Below, in pieces: positions 1-7,305 of a DNA stretch of 14,733 bases. The position numbers and the translations under genes are program-made. The notes beneath the pieces are model-generated. The model did not search any database, was not told the DNA's origin, and saw nothing but the letters and a program-made list of their open reading frames with translations. How positions within the stretch are numbered: the stretch's first letter is position 1; every line of letters starts with the position of its first letter. Source of the DNA: Phyllobacterium sp. T1293 (GTDB lineage Bacteria > Pseudomonadota > Alphaproteobacteria > Rhizobiales > Rhizobiaceae); NCBI RefSeq assembly GCF_020731415.2, contig NZ_CP088273.1, positions 3,665,001-3,679,733 on the forward strand, in the 5' to 3' direction.

Positions 1-932
<932 letters not shown>

Positions 933-973
933 CATTCTCATTACTTATATCCATCTGACAACGTCGGATGTGA

Positions 974-1030
974 ATAGTCGGTAGTCAGTAGAAAGTAGTC
1001 TTCACTACTCACTCATGACTACTCACTACT
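974..1030 (+). other. 23S-5S spacer hairpin (imperfect inverted repeat)
   Basis: The 137-nt spacer between 23S and 5S contains a long imperfect inverted repeat. GTAGTCA (981-987) pairs with TGACTAC (1016-1022). Nested inside, AGTAGT (994-999) pairs with ACTACT (1004-1009) around a CTTC loop. The arms are built from repeated AGTAGT/ACTACT-like units. It is probably a folded element in the rRNA precursor, possibly an RNase III-type processing site. That role is inferred from position and symmetry only. Confidence 0.6.
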
Positions 1031-1069
1031 CCTCAAAAACCAGCTTCTCTTTCATCGTTGCTCTTTGCT

Positions 1070-1187
1070 GACCTGGTGGTTACAGCGGAGCGGCTGCACC
1101 CGATCCCATTCCGAACTCGGCCGTGAAACGCTCCAGCGCCAATGGTACTTCGTCTCAAGACGCGGGAGAGTAGGTCGCTGCCAGGTC
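1070..1187 (+). rRNA. rrf: 5S ribosomal RNA
   Basis: The 5' strand GACCTGG (1070-1076) pairs with the 3' strand CCAGGTC (1181-1187), closing helix I of 5S rRNA. The interior carries the typical alphaproteobacterial blocks CACCCGATCCCATTCCGAAC and GGCCGTGAAACG, and the loop E/helix IV part TGGTACTTCGTCTCAAGACG. A length near 118-120 nt is normal. The gene lies 137 nt after 23S and is clearly part of the same rrn operon. The exact mature ends may differ by one to three bases. Confidence 0.96.
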
Positions 1188-1240
1188 TGCCAAGCGCAAC
1201 ATGAAATCAAAACACCTCACAAATTCAATACCAAACAAGC

Positions 1241-1264
1241 AAAGGCCGCTCATCGCGGCCTTTT
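1241..1264 (+). terminator. Intrinsic-terminator-like hairpin after 5S
   Basis: AAAGGCCGC (1241-1249) and GCGGCCTTT (1255-1263) form a perfect 9-bp stem around a TCATC loop, followed by TTTTGCTTTT. This is a good Rho-independent terminator shape 54 nt after 5S. In related bacteria tRNA-fMet is usually co-transcribed with the rrn operon. This hairpin could therefore be a partial terminator, or the tRNA may have its own promoter in the following 270 nt. Confidence 0.7.
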
Positions 1265-1418
1265 GCTTTTGCAAAACAAAACACACGATTTTGCATATCA
1301 GCTCACGATTTTGCAAAGCATCGGACAAAAGAGCATAATAACCAGCAGGCCGTAAGGCACATCTTACCGTTCAGCCACAGCGCAAAGCGCAGGGGCGAAC
1401 AAAAGCGGCAAAAGCTGC

Positions 1419-1442
1419 TTGGTAGCGCGGGGTGGAGCAGCC
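1419..1442 (+). repeat. Truncated copy of the tRNA-fMet 5' end
   Basis: Positions 1419-1442 match 1527-1550 over 24 bases with one difference (A at 1424 versus G at 1532). The match covers seven bases of 5' flank and the first 17 bases of the initiator tRNA (CGCGGGGTGGAGCAGCC). After that the sequences diverge completely, and no anticodon or T arm follows, so this is not a functional tRNA. The two copies are 108 bp apart in direct orientation. This suggests a partial duplication or a rearrangement remnant in the rrn tail. Confidence 0.8.
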
Positions 1443-1533
1443 TCCCCGTCCGACCGCAGAAGCCTTCTTCAGCTTCGAGGACGGACAAACGGAAATATCC
1501 GGGCTGTGGCGGCATACATGCCGTAATTGGTGG

Positions 1534-1610
<77 letters not shown>

Positions 1611-1664
1611 ATCTTCCCTATATAAGCTTCTCAAATACTCATCATAAACCGACAGCACACCGTG

Positions 1665-2885
1665 TTAAGCCCAGAGACACGACAATGGTGCCGCCGCAAG
1701 ACGGTCGGCAAAGGGCACAACATCCGTGCTGTCATATAGAACGACGCCATAGGCAAATTTATCGCCACAGGCGTCAGCAAGAATTCGTAGTCCATCGAAA
1801 TCAGATGCCTTGACCGTAGCGCTTGCTTTCACCTCAATCCCGACAATCATGCCATCATCGCGCTCGAGGACGATATCGACCTCATGCATTTTCTGGTCAC
1901 GGAAGTGATAAGGCGTCAGGCGCAGTTGTGAGCCGGTCATCAGCTTCCGGACCTCGGAAAACACGAAGCTTTCCAGGAGTGCGCCAAATATGCTGCGATC
2001 TTTTGTGACGCGTTCGAAACTTAAGCCCCGACTGGCGGCAAGCAATCCGGAATCGACGAAATGCAATTTCGGTGTCTTGATGATTCGTTTCAGTGTGTTC
2101 GTGTACCAAGGCTGAAGTGTGGAGACGAGAAAGACCTGTTCCAACAGCCCGACATAACGCTGGCCGGTCTTGTAGTTGACATCAATGCTGCCGGCGAACT
2201 GCGAATAATTGACCAACTGTCCTGAATGTTCTGCCAGCAGGCGAACGAATTTGGGCAGGTCAGTCAGTTTCTCGATCTCGGCGATATCGCGCAGGTCCCT
2301 CGTCAGAACGGAGGTCAGATAGGAGCGCGCCCAATCCTGACGCCGACGTTCGGTATCGCGGACAATGGCTTCGGGAAAACCGCCCTGAAGCACCAGATCG
2401 ACCAGATCATTTCCAACAATAGCCGTCTTGTCACCCCGCAATTTTCCTTCAAACAGCCGGTTCAGAAATGTGGGTGTTCGACCAAGGACCTCCGCGCGGG
2501 CCAGAGGCAGCATTTGAAGCGTTTCCATTCGGCCGGCCAGACTGTCCGCAACGCGGGGGAGTGTCAGGATATTGGCTGAGCCGGTCAGTAGAAAACGGCC
2601 AGGACGGTAATCTTCATCGACCGTTTTCTTGATTGCAAGCAGCAGATCGGGCGCGCGTTGGATTTCATCGATGATTGCCCGGTCCAATCCCCGGATGAAG
2701 CCGACCGGGTCAGACCTTGCAGCATCAAGCACTGTCTGGTCATCAAGAGTAATATAGGTGCGTCCAACGTCCTCCATCTTGCGCACCAGTGTCGTCTTGC
2801 CCGCGCGACGGGGCCCGACAATCAGGACCACGGGCGTATCGGACAGGGCCTCTTCTGCTCGATGCTCGATAAAACGCTTGTACAT
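1665..2885 (-). CDS. AAA_14/DUF4143 family ATPase
   Basis: This is a 406-residue ATP-binding protein of the widespread AAA_14 plus DUF4143 family, whose cellular role is not established. The N-terminal P-loop domain has Walker A GPRRAGKT (residues 24-31), Walker B AIIDE (70-74) and a sensor-like LLTGSAN (99-105). The DUF4143 part follows from about 190. The C-terminus has a PD-(D/E)xK-like fold signature: EVD with D337, then IEVK with E351 and K353, so a nuclease-like core is plausible, though activity is unproven. The ATG at 2885 is preferred because GGGGAT precedes it; an upstream TTG at 2906 would add seven residues. The gene is monocistronic and converges on the tRNA. Its promoter region carries paired direct repeats. 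Length and motifs look intact. Confidence 0.92.
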   Translation of the reverse strand: MYKRFIEHRAEEALSDTPVVLIVGPRRAGKTTLVRKMEDVGRTYITLDDQTVLDAARSDPVGFIRGLDRAIIDEIQRAPDLLLAIKKTVDEDYRPGRFLLTGSANILTLPRVADSLAGRMETLQMLPLARAEVLGRTPTFLNRLFEGKLRGDKTAIVGNDLVDLVLQGGFPEAIVRDTERRRQDWARSYLTSVLTRDLRDIAEIEKLTDLPKFVRLLAEHSGQLVNYSQFAGSIDVNYKTGQRYVGLLEQVFLVSTLQPWYTNTLKRIIKTPKLHFVDSGLLAASRGLSFERVTKDRSIFGALLESFVFSEVRKLMTGSQLRLTPYHFRDQKMHEVDIVLERDDGMIVGIEVKASATVKASDFDGLRILADACGDKFAYGVVLYDSTDVVPFADRLAAAPLSCLWA

Positions 2886-2911
2886 GCTGATCCCCGTTGA
2901 TGGCAATCAGG

Positions 2912-2939
2912 AATATATATGGTGTTAATTAGTAGTCAA
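2912..2939 (-). promoter_or_regulatory. Predicted sigma70-type promoter of the ATPase gene
   Basis: Read on the minus strand, TTGACT (2934-2939) and TATATT (2912-2917) are separated by 16 bp, a good -35/-10 pair. It lies 27 bp upstream of the ATG at 2885. One copy of the 16-bp direct repeat fills the spacer of this promoter. This is a sequence prediction only. Confidence 0.55.
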
Positions 2940-2954
2940 TATGGTGGTAATTAG
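2917..2954. repeat. Two 16-bp direct repeats in the ATPase promoter
   Basis: ATATGGTGTTAATTAG (2917-2932) and ATATGGTGGTAATTAG (2939-2954) differ at one base and start 22 bp apart, about two helical turns. Same-face spacing over the -35/-10 elements suggests a binding site for a regulator, possibly the ATPase product itself. The binding protein is unknown. Confidence 0.75.
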
Positions 2955-3036
2955 GATCACATGCGTGGGTACCGGCATTTTAAGGGTGAGGCCCCGTATG
3001 GATTTTCCACGCCACATTCGCATTCACTACATGCTC

Positions 3037-3528
3037 TTACAAACACGTTTCCATGCTCATTGCGTAGGGCGTGAACCCGATACGCGACCAAAATGCCTTT
3101 CCACCGGGATTGGTTTCGAGCACTTCGATGAGAATACGCTTGGGTGCTTGCTGCTGGCTCTCGATCAGCAGGCGATAGGCTCGGCGGCCCATACCTTTGC
3201 CACGTTGCGACCGGGTAATATAAAACTGCCTTATATGGATGGTCGTGTCGTTGATTTTCGAGATATTTGCTTCCAGACGGTAGGTTGCATAACCAATGAT
3301 CATCAAGTTCGATGTGAAAACATCGACTGTCCAGCCGTCTCTCGAAACAAAATGGTGTAGCCGCTCTTTAAGTTCAGCGAGATTCATTGGGTTTGTGTGC
3401 CCTTCATCTTCAATGAGCTCTTTATTCATTTGTGCGATCTGATCAAAATCAGAATCTTCCAAACTTCTGATTGAGAAGATGGTGGCGGGCTGATTGGTAT
3501 CATCAGCCGTTATTTCGGAGTTGCACAT
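3037..3528 (-). CDS. GNAT family N-acetyltransferase
   Basis: This 163-residue protein has the acetyl-CoA binding signature of GNAT enzymes: QRGKGMGRRA (residues 108-117, the R/QxxGxG motif) after a beta strand HIRQFYITR. A C-terminal motif-B region follows, NPGGKAFWSRIGF (140-152). It would transfer an acetyl group from acetyl-CoA to an amine, but the substrate cannot be read from the sequence. The ATG at 3528 is chosen because GGAGAAG stands a few bases upstream; longer in-frame starts to 3594 lack a better site. It is divergent from the DUF4180 gene with an 86-bp spacer. No operon partner is seen, and it has no evident link to the sugar-acid genes. Confidence 0.88.
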   Translation of the reverse strand: MCNSEITADDTNQPATIFSIRSLEDSDFDQIAQMNKELIEDEGHTNPMNLAELKERLHHFVSRDGWTVDVFTSNLMIIGYATYRLEANISKINDTTIHIRQFYITRSQRGKGMGRRAYRLLIESQQQAPKRILIEVLETNPGGKAFWSRIGFTPYAMSMETCL

Positions 3529-3614
3529 TCTCTTCTCCTGCAATTTGATTATTGGCTGTCTTGCCAATTCCATTTTTCTTAGAGCAGATGTCATTTTTGC
3601 GGGAAATTCTACTT

Positions 3615-3986
3615 ATGACTGATCAGATGATCGAGATTCACGGTGTTCGCGTTCTTATATTTGGCGCCGAGGGCGACAGGCTTGCCGGGGAGCGGGATGC
3701 GAATGCATTTCTGAGTGCGGTTTGGGCACAGCAGGCAACGCTTGCGGTCATTCCGGTTGAACGATTGGGCGAAGATTTTCTCGATCTCAAAACCCGCATC
3801 GCGGGCGAAGTCATCCAGAAGTTCGTCAACTATCAGGTCCGTCTGGCAATTCTCGGGGACATCTCCGCTTGGATCAGTGAAAGCACGGCATTGCGGGATT
3901 TTGTCTATGAGACAAATCGTGGCCGAAGCCTTTGGTTCATCAATGATTTGGCTGAGCTTGAGCAACGGCTTTCAATTGCTGCGTGA
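3615..3986 (+). CDS. DUF4180 domain protein
   Basis: This small protein of 123 residues matches the DUF4180 pattern as I remember it: an N-terminal strand (GVRVLIFGAEGD), then a conserved centre with QKFVNYQVRLAILGD (residues 68-82), and RDFVYETNRG (94-103) near the end. There is no signal peptide and no membrane segment. The function of the family is not established. The start at 3615 gives the usual family length of about 120. An alternative ATG at 3588 adds nine residues, and neither has a strong ribosome site. It is divergent from the GNAT gene and converges on the repressor gene with only 51 bp between stops. Confidence 0.85.
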   Translation: MTDQMIEIHGVRVLIFGAEGDRLAGERDANAFLSAVWAQQATLAVIPVERLGEDFLDLKTRIAGEVIQKFVNYQVRLAILGDISAWISESTALRDFVYETNRGRSLWFINDLAELEQRLSIAA

Positions 3987-4037
3987 TTCCTTGCGAACAG
4001 GGCAAGAGTAAATCCTTTTCGGATTCTGATTGAGTGT

Positions 4038-5093
4038 CTACAACCGCTTTTTCGAGAGCGCCGTTGTTTGCCTTGTCACGAGTTCGAAGCCCACATTGAT
4101 GGCTGATGCGGGAGAATCGTCCGCATCGGCACTGTGGTCGAGCACCTGCAGAAGCAATTCCCCGGTTTTCCGGCCAATCAATTCAGCGTCAATGCGAATC
4201 GTTGTAATGGCGGGAACGCATTGCCGGGCGATATCGAAATCGCCAAAGCCCATCAGCGACAGATCGTCAGGCACTTTAATGCCGCGGCGGTGACATTCCA
4301 TCAACGCACCAACGGCTGAAATATCGGAAACGGCGAAAACGGCTTCCACATCAGGCGCGCGTTCGAGCAAAACACCAAGTGTAAGCGCGCCATGATCATA
4401 GGAAACGGGCGCGAGACCCTCGCGAATCACCAATTCATCGCTAAGGCCAGCTTCCCGCAACACGGAGGTGAAGCCCGCAAGGCGTGATTCGCCGCGCAAA
4501 TCCTTGGCGTCGCTATCCATTCTTGAACCGAGCGCACCGATTCGCCGGTGCCCAAGGGCCAGAAGGTGTAGCGCCGCCGCCCGCCCGACCTCATAGTTGG
4601 AAAAGCCAACCGCATGGTCAATTGGATGTTCCGGCGTATCCCAGATTTCGACGATTGGAATTCCGGCACGCAGCATCATTTCGTTTGCTGCCTTGGTGTG
4701 GGTCGTTCCGGCAACCACGATTGCGTCGGGGCGCCGGGCCAGCATGGCGCGGATGATTCGCTCTTCTTCCTCAAGCCGGTACATGGTGTAGCCGATAAGC
4801 AGCTGGTAATCGGCGGGCCGCATCGCCTCCGCAAGACCTTGAGCCGTATCGGCGAAATTGGAGTTTGTCAGGGTGGGGAGAATCGCCGTGATAAAATTAG
4901 TGCGCCGGGATGAAAGGCTGCCTGCAACCCGGTCAGGTACGTAGCTCAGCTGCTCGATGGCTTTCATCACCTTGTTTCGCGTTGATTCGGAAACAAGGTC
5001 GGGGTCCGCAAGCACGCGCGAGACAGTCATCTTCGACACGCCTGCGAGGCGGGAGACGTCGTGCATGGTGGCTTTTGGCGAAGATGGCGGCAC
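4038..5093 (-). CDS. LacI-family transcriptional repressor, GntR/IdnR subgroup
   Basis: This 351-residue regulator has an N-terminal helix-turn-helix (MHDVSRLAGVSKMTVSRVLA, residues 10-29) and hinge region (LSYVPDRVAGSLSS), then a periplasmic-binding-protein-like sugar sensor from about 65. It resembles E. coli gluconate repressor GntR in several places: SKMTVSR in the recognition helix, ILPTLTNSNFA near 70-80, and GTTHTKAANEMMLRAGIPIVE near 130-150. The ligand is probably gluconate, 6-phosphogluconate or a ketogluconate (inferred). It is preceded by a small gene with 27 bp between them, so the two are probably co-transcribed. The operator ATGTTATCGATAACAT upstream of that pair implies autoregulation, and the same palindrome near idnO/idnD implies control of the whole locus. 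Confidence 0.93.
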   Translation of the reverse strand: MPPSSPKATMHDVSRLAGVSKMTVSRVLADPDLVSESTRNKVMKAIEQLSYVPDRVAGSLSSRRTNFITAILPTLTNSNFADTAQGLAEAMRPADYQLLIGYTMYRLEEEERIIRAMLARRPDAIVVAGTTHTKAANEMMLRAGIPIVEIWDTPEHPIDHAVGFSNYEVGRAAALHLLALGHRRIGALGSRMDSDAKDLRGESRLAGFTSVLREAGLSDELVIREGLAPVSYDHGALTLGVLLERAPDVEAVFAVSDISAVGALMECHRRGIKVPDDLSLMGFGDFDIARQCVPAITTIRIDAELIGRKTGELLLQVLDHSADADDSPASAINVGFELVTRQTTALSKKRL

Positions 5094-5120
5094 GTATCGG
5101 TCCTGTCTGTTCCGAATCAG

Positions 5121-5447
5121 TTACTTCGGGGCGATCCTGTTGTAAACCACATGGTAAAAACGGCCATCGAACATGCGCATCATTTCATCGGTGATAACAC
5201 GGCCTTCCAGCCGGACGGGCGAGGCCAATGCTTCTTTGACGGCTTCCATCGTGGGGTAGTCGACTTCCTGTACCATGGCGATATCAGGCGAATCGGCGTC
5301 CGAATCAATCATACGCATCACGCGCACTGCCTGGGCATTCGGCATGCGCTTCCAGATCGGCAATAATTGCTCCTCAACCATCCGGAAAAATGCCTCTTCC
5401 TGACCTGCGTGAATCTTGCCTTCAAAAATGGCCGAACGGGTGAACAT
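5121..5447 (-). CDS. Small protein of unrecognised function, possibly dimeric alpha/beta-barrel
   Basis: This 108-residue protein is not assigned to a family with certainty. The pattern is N-terminal strand FTRSAIFEGKIH, helix QEEAFFRMVEEQLLPIWKRM, strand QAVRVMRMID, strand DIAMVQEVDYP, helix TMEAVKEALASPVRLEGRVITDEMMRMF, then final strand GRFYHVVYNRI. That order fits a ferredoxin-like dimeric alpha/beta barrel (EthD, NIPSNAP or mutarotase-like proteins), which is inference. There is no signal peptide. The ATG at 5447 is chosen because GAGGAGG stands upstream at optimal spacing; the preceding TTG is part of the spacer. It is the first gene of a probable two-gene operon with the repressor and directly follows the palindromic operator. 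A role in sugar-acid metabolism, perhaps isomerising a substrate, is possible but unproven. Confidence 0.75.
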   Translation of the reverse strand: MFTRSAIFEGKIHAGQEEAFFRMVEEQLLPIWKRMPNAQAVRVMRMIDSDADSPDIAMVQEVDYPTMEAVKEALASPVRLEGRVITDEMMRMFDGRFYHVVYNRIAPK

Positions 5448-5497
5448 CAATCCTCCTCAGGTGATAAGAGCGCGGCATTTTAGGGTTGCCACTTGTA

Positions 5498-5513
5498 ATG
5501 TTATCGATAACAT
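5498..5513. promoter_or_regulatory. Perfect palindromic operator (copy 1)
   Basis: ATGTTATCGATAACAT is a perfect 16-bp palindrome, identical to the copy at 11888-11903. It has the ATGTTA-N4-TAACAT pattern known for E. coli GntR/IdnR sites. It lies 51 bp upstream of the ATG at 5447 and 220 bp upstream of the binding-protein start, so it can serve both directions. The likely ligand protein is the LacI-type repressor encoded at 4038-5093. Confidence 0.88.
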
Positions 5514-5648
5514 GCTCCATTGGAAACACAAGCAGCAAATTTCATGGGTTGCTGCAGGCTGGTTCAAATGCAGTGCATCTTGGCCATTTAAAGCCGGTTG
5601 TGATGCCACAATCGGACGGAGCATTTCTGGAGCATAGCGCTTATGGGA

Positions 5649-5664
5649 GTGTTATCGAGAACAA
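5649..5664. promoter_or_regulatory. Degenerate operator upstream of the binding-protein gene
   Basis: GTGTTATCGAGAACAA matches the perfect operator at 13 of 16 positions and keeps the core TGTTATCGA-GAACA. It sits 69 bp before the binding-protein start and about 151 bp from operator copy 1, centre to centre. It is probably a second, weaker binding site for the same repressor. Confidence 0.65.
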
Positions 5665-5733
5665 ATGAATTGAATTCAGGTGGCGTGCTCGGGAGGTACT
5701 GCCGGAATCTTGATACAAGTGGAGGAGACTATA

Positions 5734-6537
5734 ATGGGTATTTCAAAATCATTGCGGGTGATGATCGCTGCTGTCGGCGTTGCCGCTGCAGGTCTGTTTT
5801 CAGCTGTTGATGCCAATGCGGTCACGCTGAATGACATCACATCGCGCGGCACGGTACGGATCGGTGTGCTGACAGGCGCGCCGCCCATGGGCATGGTGGA
5901 CGAGAAGGGTAATCCAACCGGATATGACGTTGACGTTGCCAATCTGATAGCTGGCTACCTCGGCGTGAAAGCTGAACTGGTTCCACTGACGCCGCCGTCG
6001 CGCATTCCGGCACTGCAGACAGGCAAGGTCGATTTCCTTGTTGCGACGCTTGCGCCAACGGGTGAACGCGCCAAAACAGTGATGTTCACCCAACCTTATA
6101 GTGCATTCAACATGGTAATCGTTTCGGGCAAGGATCAGAAATTCGGTGCGTTGTCAGAACTCAGCGGCAAGCGCGTTGCGGTCAATCGCGGCTCGTCACA
6201 GGAAGCCGCTTTGCGCAAAGTGGCTGTGCCAGGGCTTGAGCTTGTGGTTTACGAAGATGATTCGACCACCGCGCAGGCATTGATTGCCGGACAGGTCGAT
6301 GCGGTTGCCTTGCCTTCCACCGTTGCGGATGCGGTGTTGAAACAGCTGCCCGACGCCGGTTTGCAGGTTGGCTTCACGTTCTTCCGTCAGGGAAATTCCA
6401 TGGCAACCACTCTGCAGGATTTCGAGATGCGCCAGTGGCTCAACACGGCCATCTATCTCATGAAGAATTCCGGCGAGCTTGATGCAATTTCGGTCAAGTG
6501 GACCGGACAGCCAATGCCGCAGCTGCCATCCTTCTGA
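5734..6537 (+). CDS. ABC transporter substrate-binding protein (SBP_bac_3 family)
   Basis: This 267-residue periplasmic protein has a signal peptide: MGISKSLR, a hydrophobic stretch (residues 9-23), and probable cleavage after ANA at 29. The mature part is a family 3 (polar amino acid type) binding protein with GAPPMGMVDEKGNPTGYDVDVANLIA (48-73), then PALQTGKVDFLVATLAPTGERAK (92-114) and MFTQPY (117-122). Arg112 aligns with the arginine that binds the ligand carboxylate in GlnH and LAO proteins. The motif that normally reads DAxxxD, whose last Asp binds the alpha-amino group, reads DAVALP here (189-194). That argues against an ordinary amino-acid ligand. The start at 5734 follows GGAGGAG. First gene of the ABC operon; a hairpin separates it from the permease. 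Confidence 0.93.
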   Translation: MGISKSLRVMIAAVGVAAAGLFSAVDANAVTLNDITSRGTVRIGVLTGAPPMGMVDEKGNPTGYDVDVANLIAGYLGVKAELVPLTPPSRIPALQTGKVDFLVATLAPTGERAKTVMFTQPYSAFNMVIVSGKDQKFGALSELSGKRVAVNRGSSQEAALRKVAVPGLELVVYEDDSTTAQALIAGQVDAVALPSTVADAVLKQLPDAGLQVGFTFFRQGNSMATTLQDFEMRQWLNTAIYLMKNSGELDAISVKWTGQPMPQLPSF

Positions 6538-6555
6538 TCCGCTGCTCAATCGGTT

Positions 6556-6578
6556 CACCGGGCAAAGCCTGCCCGGTG
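6556..6578 (+). terminator. Intercistronic hairpin between binding protein and permease
   Basis: CACCGGGCA (6556-6564) pairs with TGCCCGGTG (6570-6578) around an AAGCC loop, a 9-bp GC-rich stem 18 nt after the stop codon. No T-run follows, so complete termination is unlikely. Such hairpins after a binding-protein gene often stabilise the upstream mRNA or cause partial termination, giving excess binding protein. That role is inferred here. Confidence 0.7.
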
Positions 6579-6600
6579 CAATCCCTCACGGAGGCCGGAG

Positions 6601-7305
6601 ATGTCCTACACCTTCCAGTTTGGCGTGATCGCCCAATATCAGAATGAGATTCTTGCCGGCATATGGATGACGATCAAGCTGTCTGTTGCTTCGATCATCC
6701 TTGGCTGCGCCTGTGGTATCGTGCTGGCGTCTGTTCGCTCGATGAAGCCAGGCATTGGCCGTATCCTTGTTGACGCCTATGTCGAGATCATTCGTAACAC
6801 ACCGTTTCTGGTGCAGCTTTTCATTGTCTATTTCGGTATGCCTGGGCTTGGAATTCGCGTCAGCGCGGTGACGGCGGCGTTGATCGGCATGACAATCAAT
6901 CTGGCTGCCTATTCCACCGAGATTATTCGCGCCGGGATCGAATCGATTCACAAGTCGCAGATTGAAGCGGGCGAGGCGCTCGGTTTCACGCGGTTGCAGA
7001 TTTACCGGCATGTCATCATCATGCCAGCGATTGCGAAAGTCTATCCGGCGCTGTGCAGCCAGTTCGTGCTGATGATGCTGGCTTCTTCGGTTTGCTCGGC
7101 CATTTCGACCAATGAGCTTGCGGCATCGGCAGCCTTTGTCGAATCGCAAAGCTTCCGTTCGTTCGAAGTCTATATCGTCGTCACACTGATTTATCTGGCA
7201 TTGGCGCTCGCCCTGCGCGGTGTGCTCGCCATGATCGGATTGTGGCTGTTTGGCCGCCGGGTGGCGCGGCGAACAGCTGTCGCTCTTCCGGAGGTGCAAA
7301 CATGA
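6601..7305 (+). CDS. ABC transporter permease (PAAT type), first subunit
   Basis: This 234-residue inner-membrane permease of the His/Glu/Gln/Arg/opine family has hydrophobic segments near residues 22-43, 67-85, 90-104, 150-170 and 190-222. The EAA loop that docks on the ATPase is at about 122-143 (EAGEALGFTRLQIYRHVIIMPA). The early VEIIRNTPFLVQLFIVYFG (61-79) is typical of this family. The start at 6601 follows GGAGGCCGGAG. Its stop overlaps the next permease start in an ATGA arrangement, so the two are translationally coupled and probably form a heterodimeric channel. Substrate specificity must come from the binding protein and cannot be read here. Confidence 0.93.
   Translation: MSYTFQFGVIAQYQNEILAGIWMTIKLSVASIILGCACGIVLASVRSMKPGIGRILVDAYVEIIRNTPFLVQLFIVYFGMPGLGIRVSAVTAALIGMTINLAAYSTEIIRAGIESIHKSQIEAGEALGFTRLQIYRHVIIMPAIAKVYPALCSQFVLMMLASSVCSAISTNELAASAAFVESQSFRSFEVYIVVTLIYLALALALRGVLAMIGLWLFGRRVARRTAVALPEVQT

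Larger units (their letters stand above)
1188..1533. other. Gene-free stretch between 5S and tRNA-fMet
   Basis: No convincing protein gene is seen in these 346 nt. The only open frame, on the minus strand near 1303-1515, lacks a domain and crosses a tRNA-derived fragment. The stretch holds the terminator-like hairpin at 1241-1264, a 12-bp direct repeat CACGATTTTGCA at 1284-1295 and 1304-1315, and a nested hairpin in which CCGTCC (1446-1451) pairs with GGACGG (1479-1484) and GAAGC (1459-1463) with GCTTC (1472-1476). It also holds a truncated copy of the tRNA 5' end at 1419-1442. Confidence 0.6.

Noticed and set aside
1284..1315. Direct repeats considered as a CRISPR or integrase attachment site
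   Set aside because: There are only two 12-bp copies with an 8-bp gap, no spacer array, no integrase gene in the window, and no duplicate of the tRNA 3' end was found on the right side of the accessory block.
1303..1515. 70-codon minus-strand reading frame between 5S and tRNA-fMet
   Set aside because: It has no recognisable domain or clear ribosome site, a Cys-rich low-quality translation, and overlaps a tRNA-derived fragment and a hairpin.
1665..3986. Accessory block after tRNA-fMet as an integrated genomic island
   Set aside because: The gene content is unlike the rest and lies next to a tRNA, but no integrase, transposase or repeated tRNA 3' end is visible. The claim is not supported beyond suggestion.
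5416..5668. Short plus-strand reading frames over the divergent control region
   Set aside because: They cross the start of the small gene and the operators, have no convincing ribosome site, and their translations look random.
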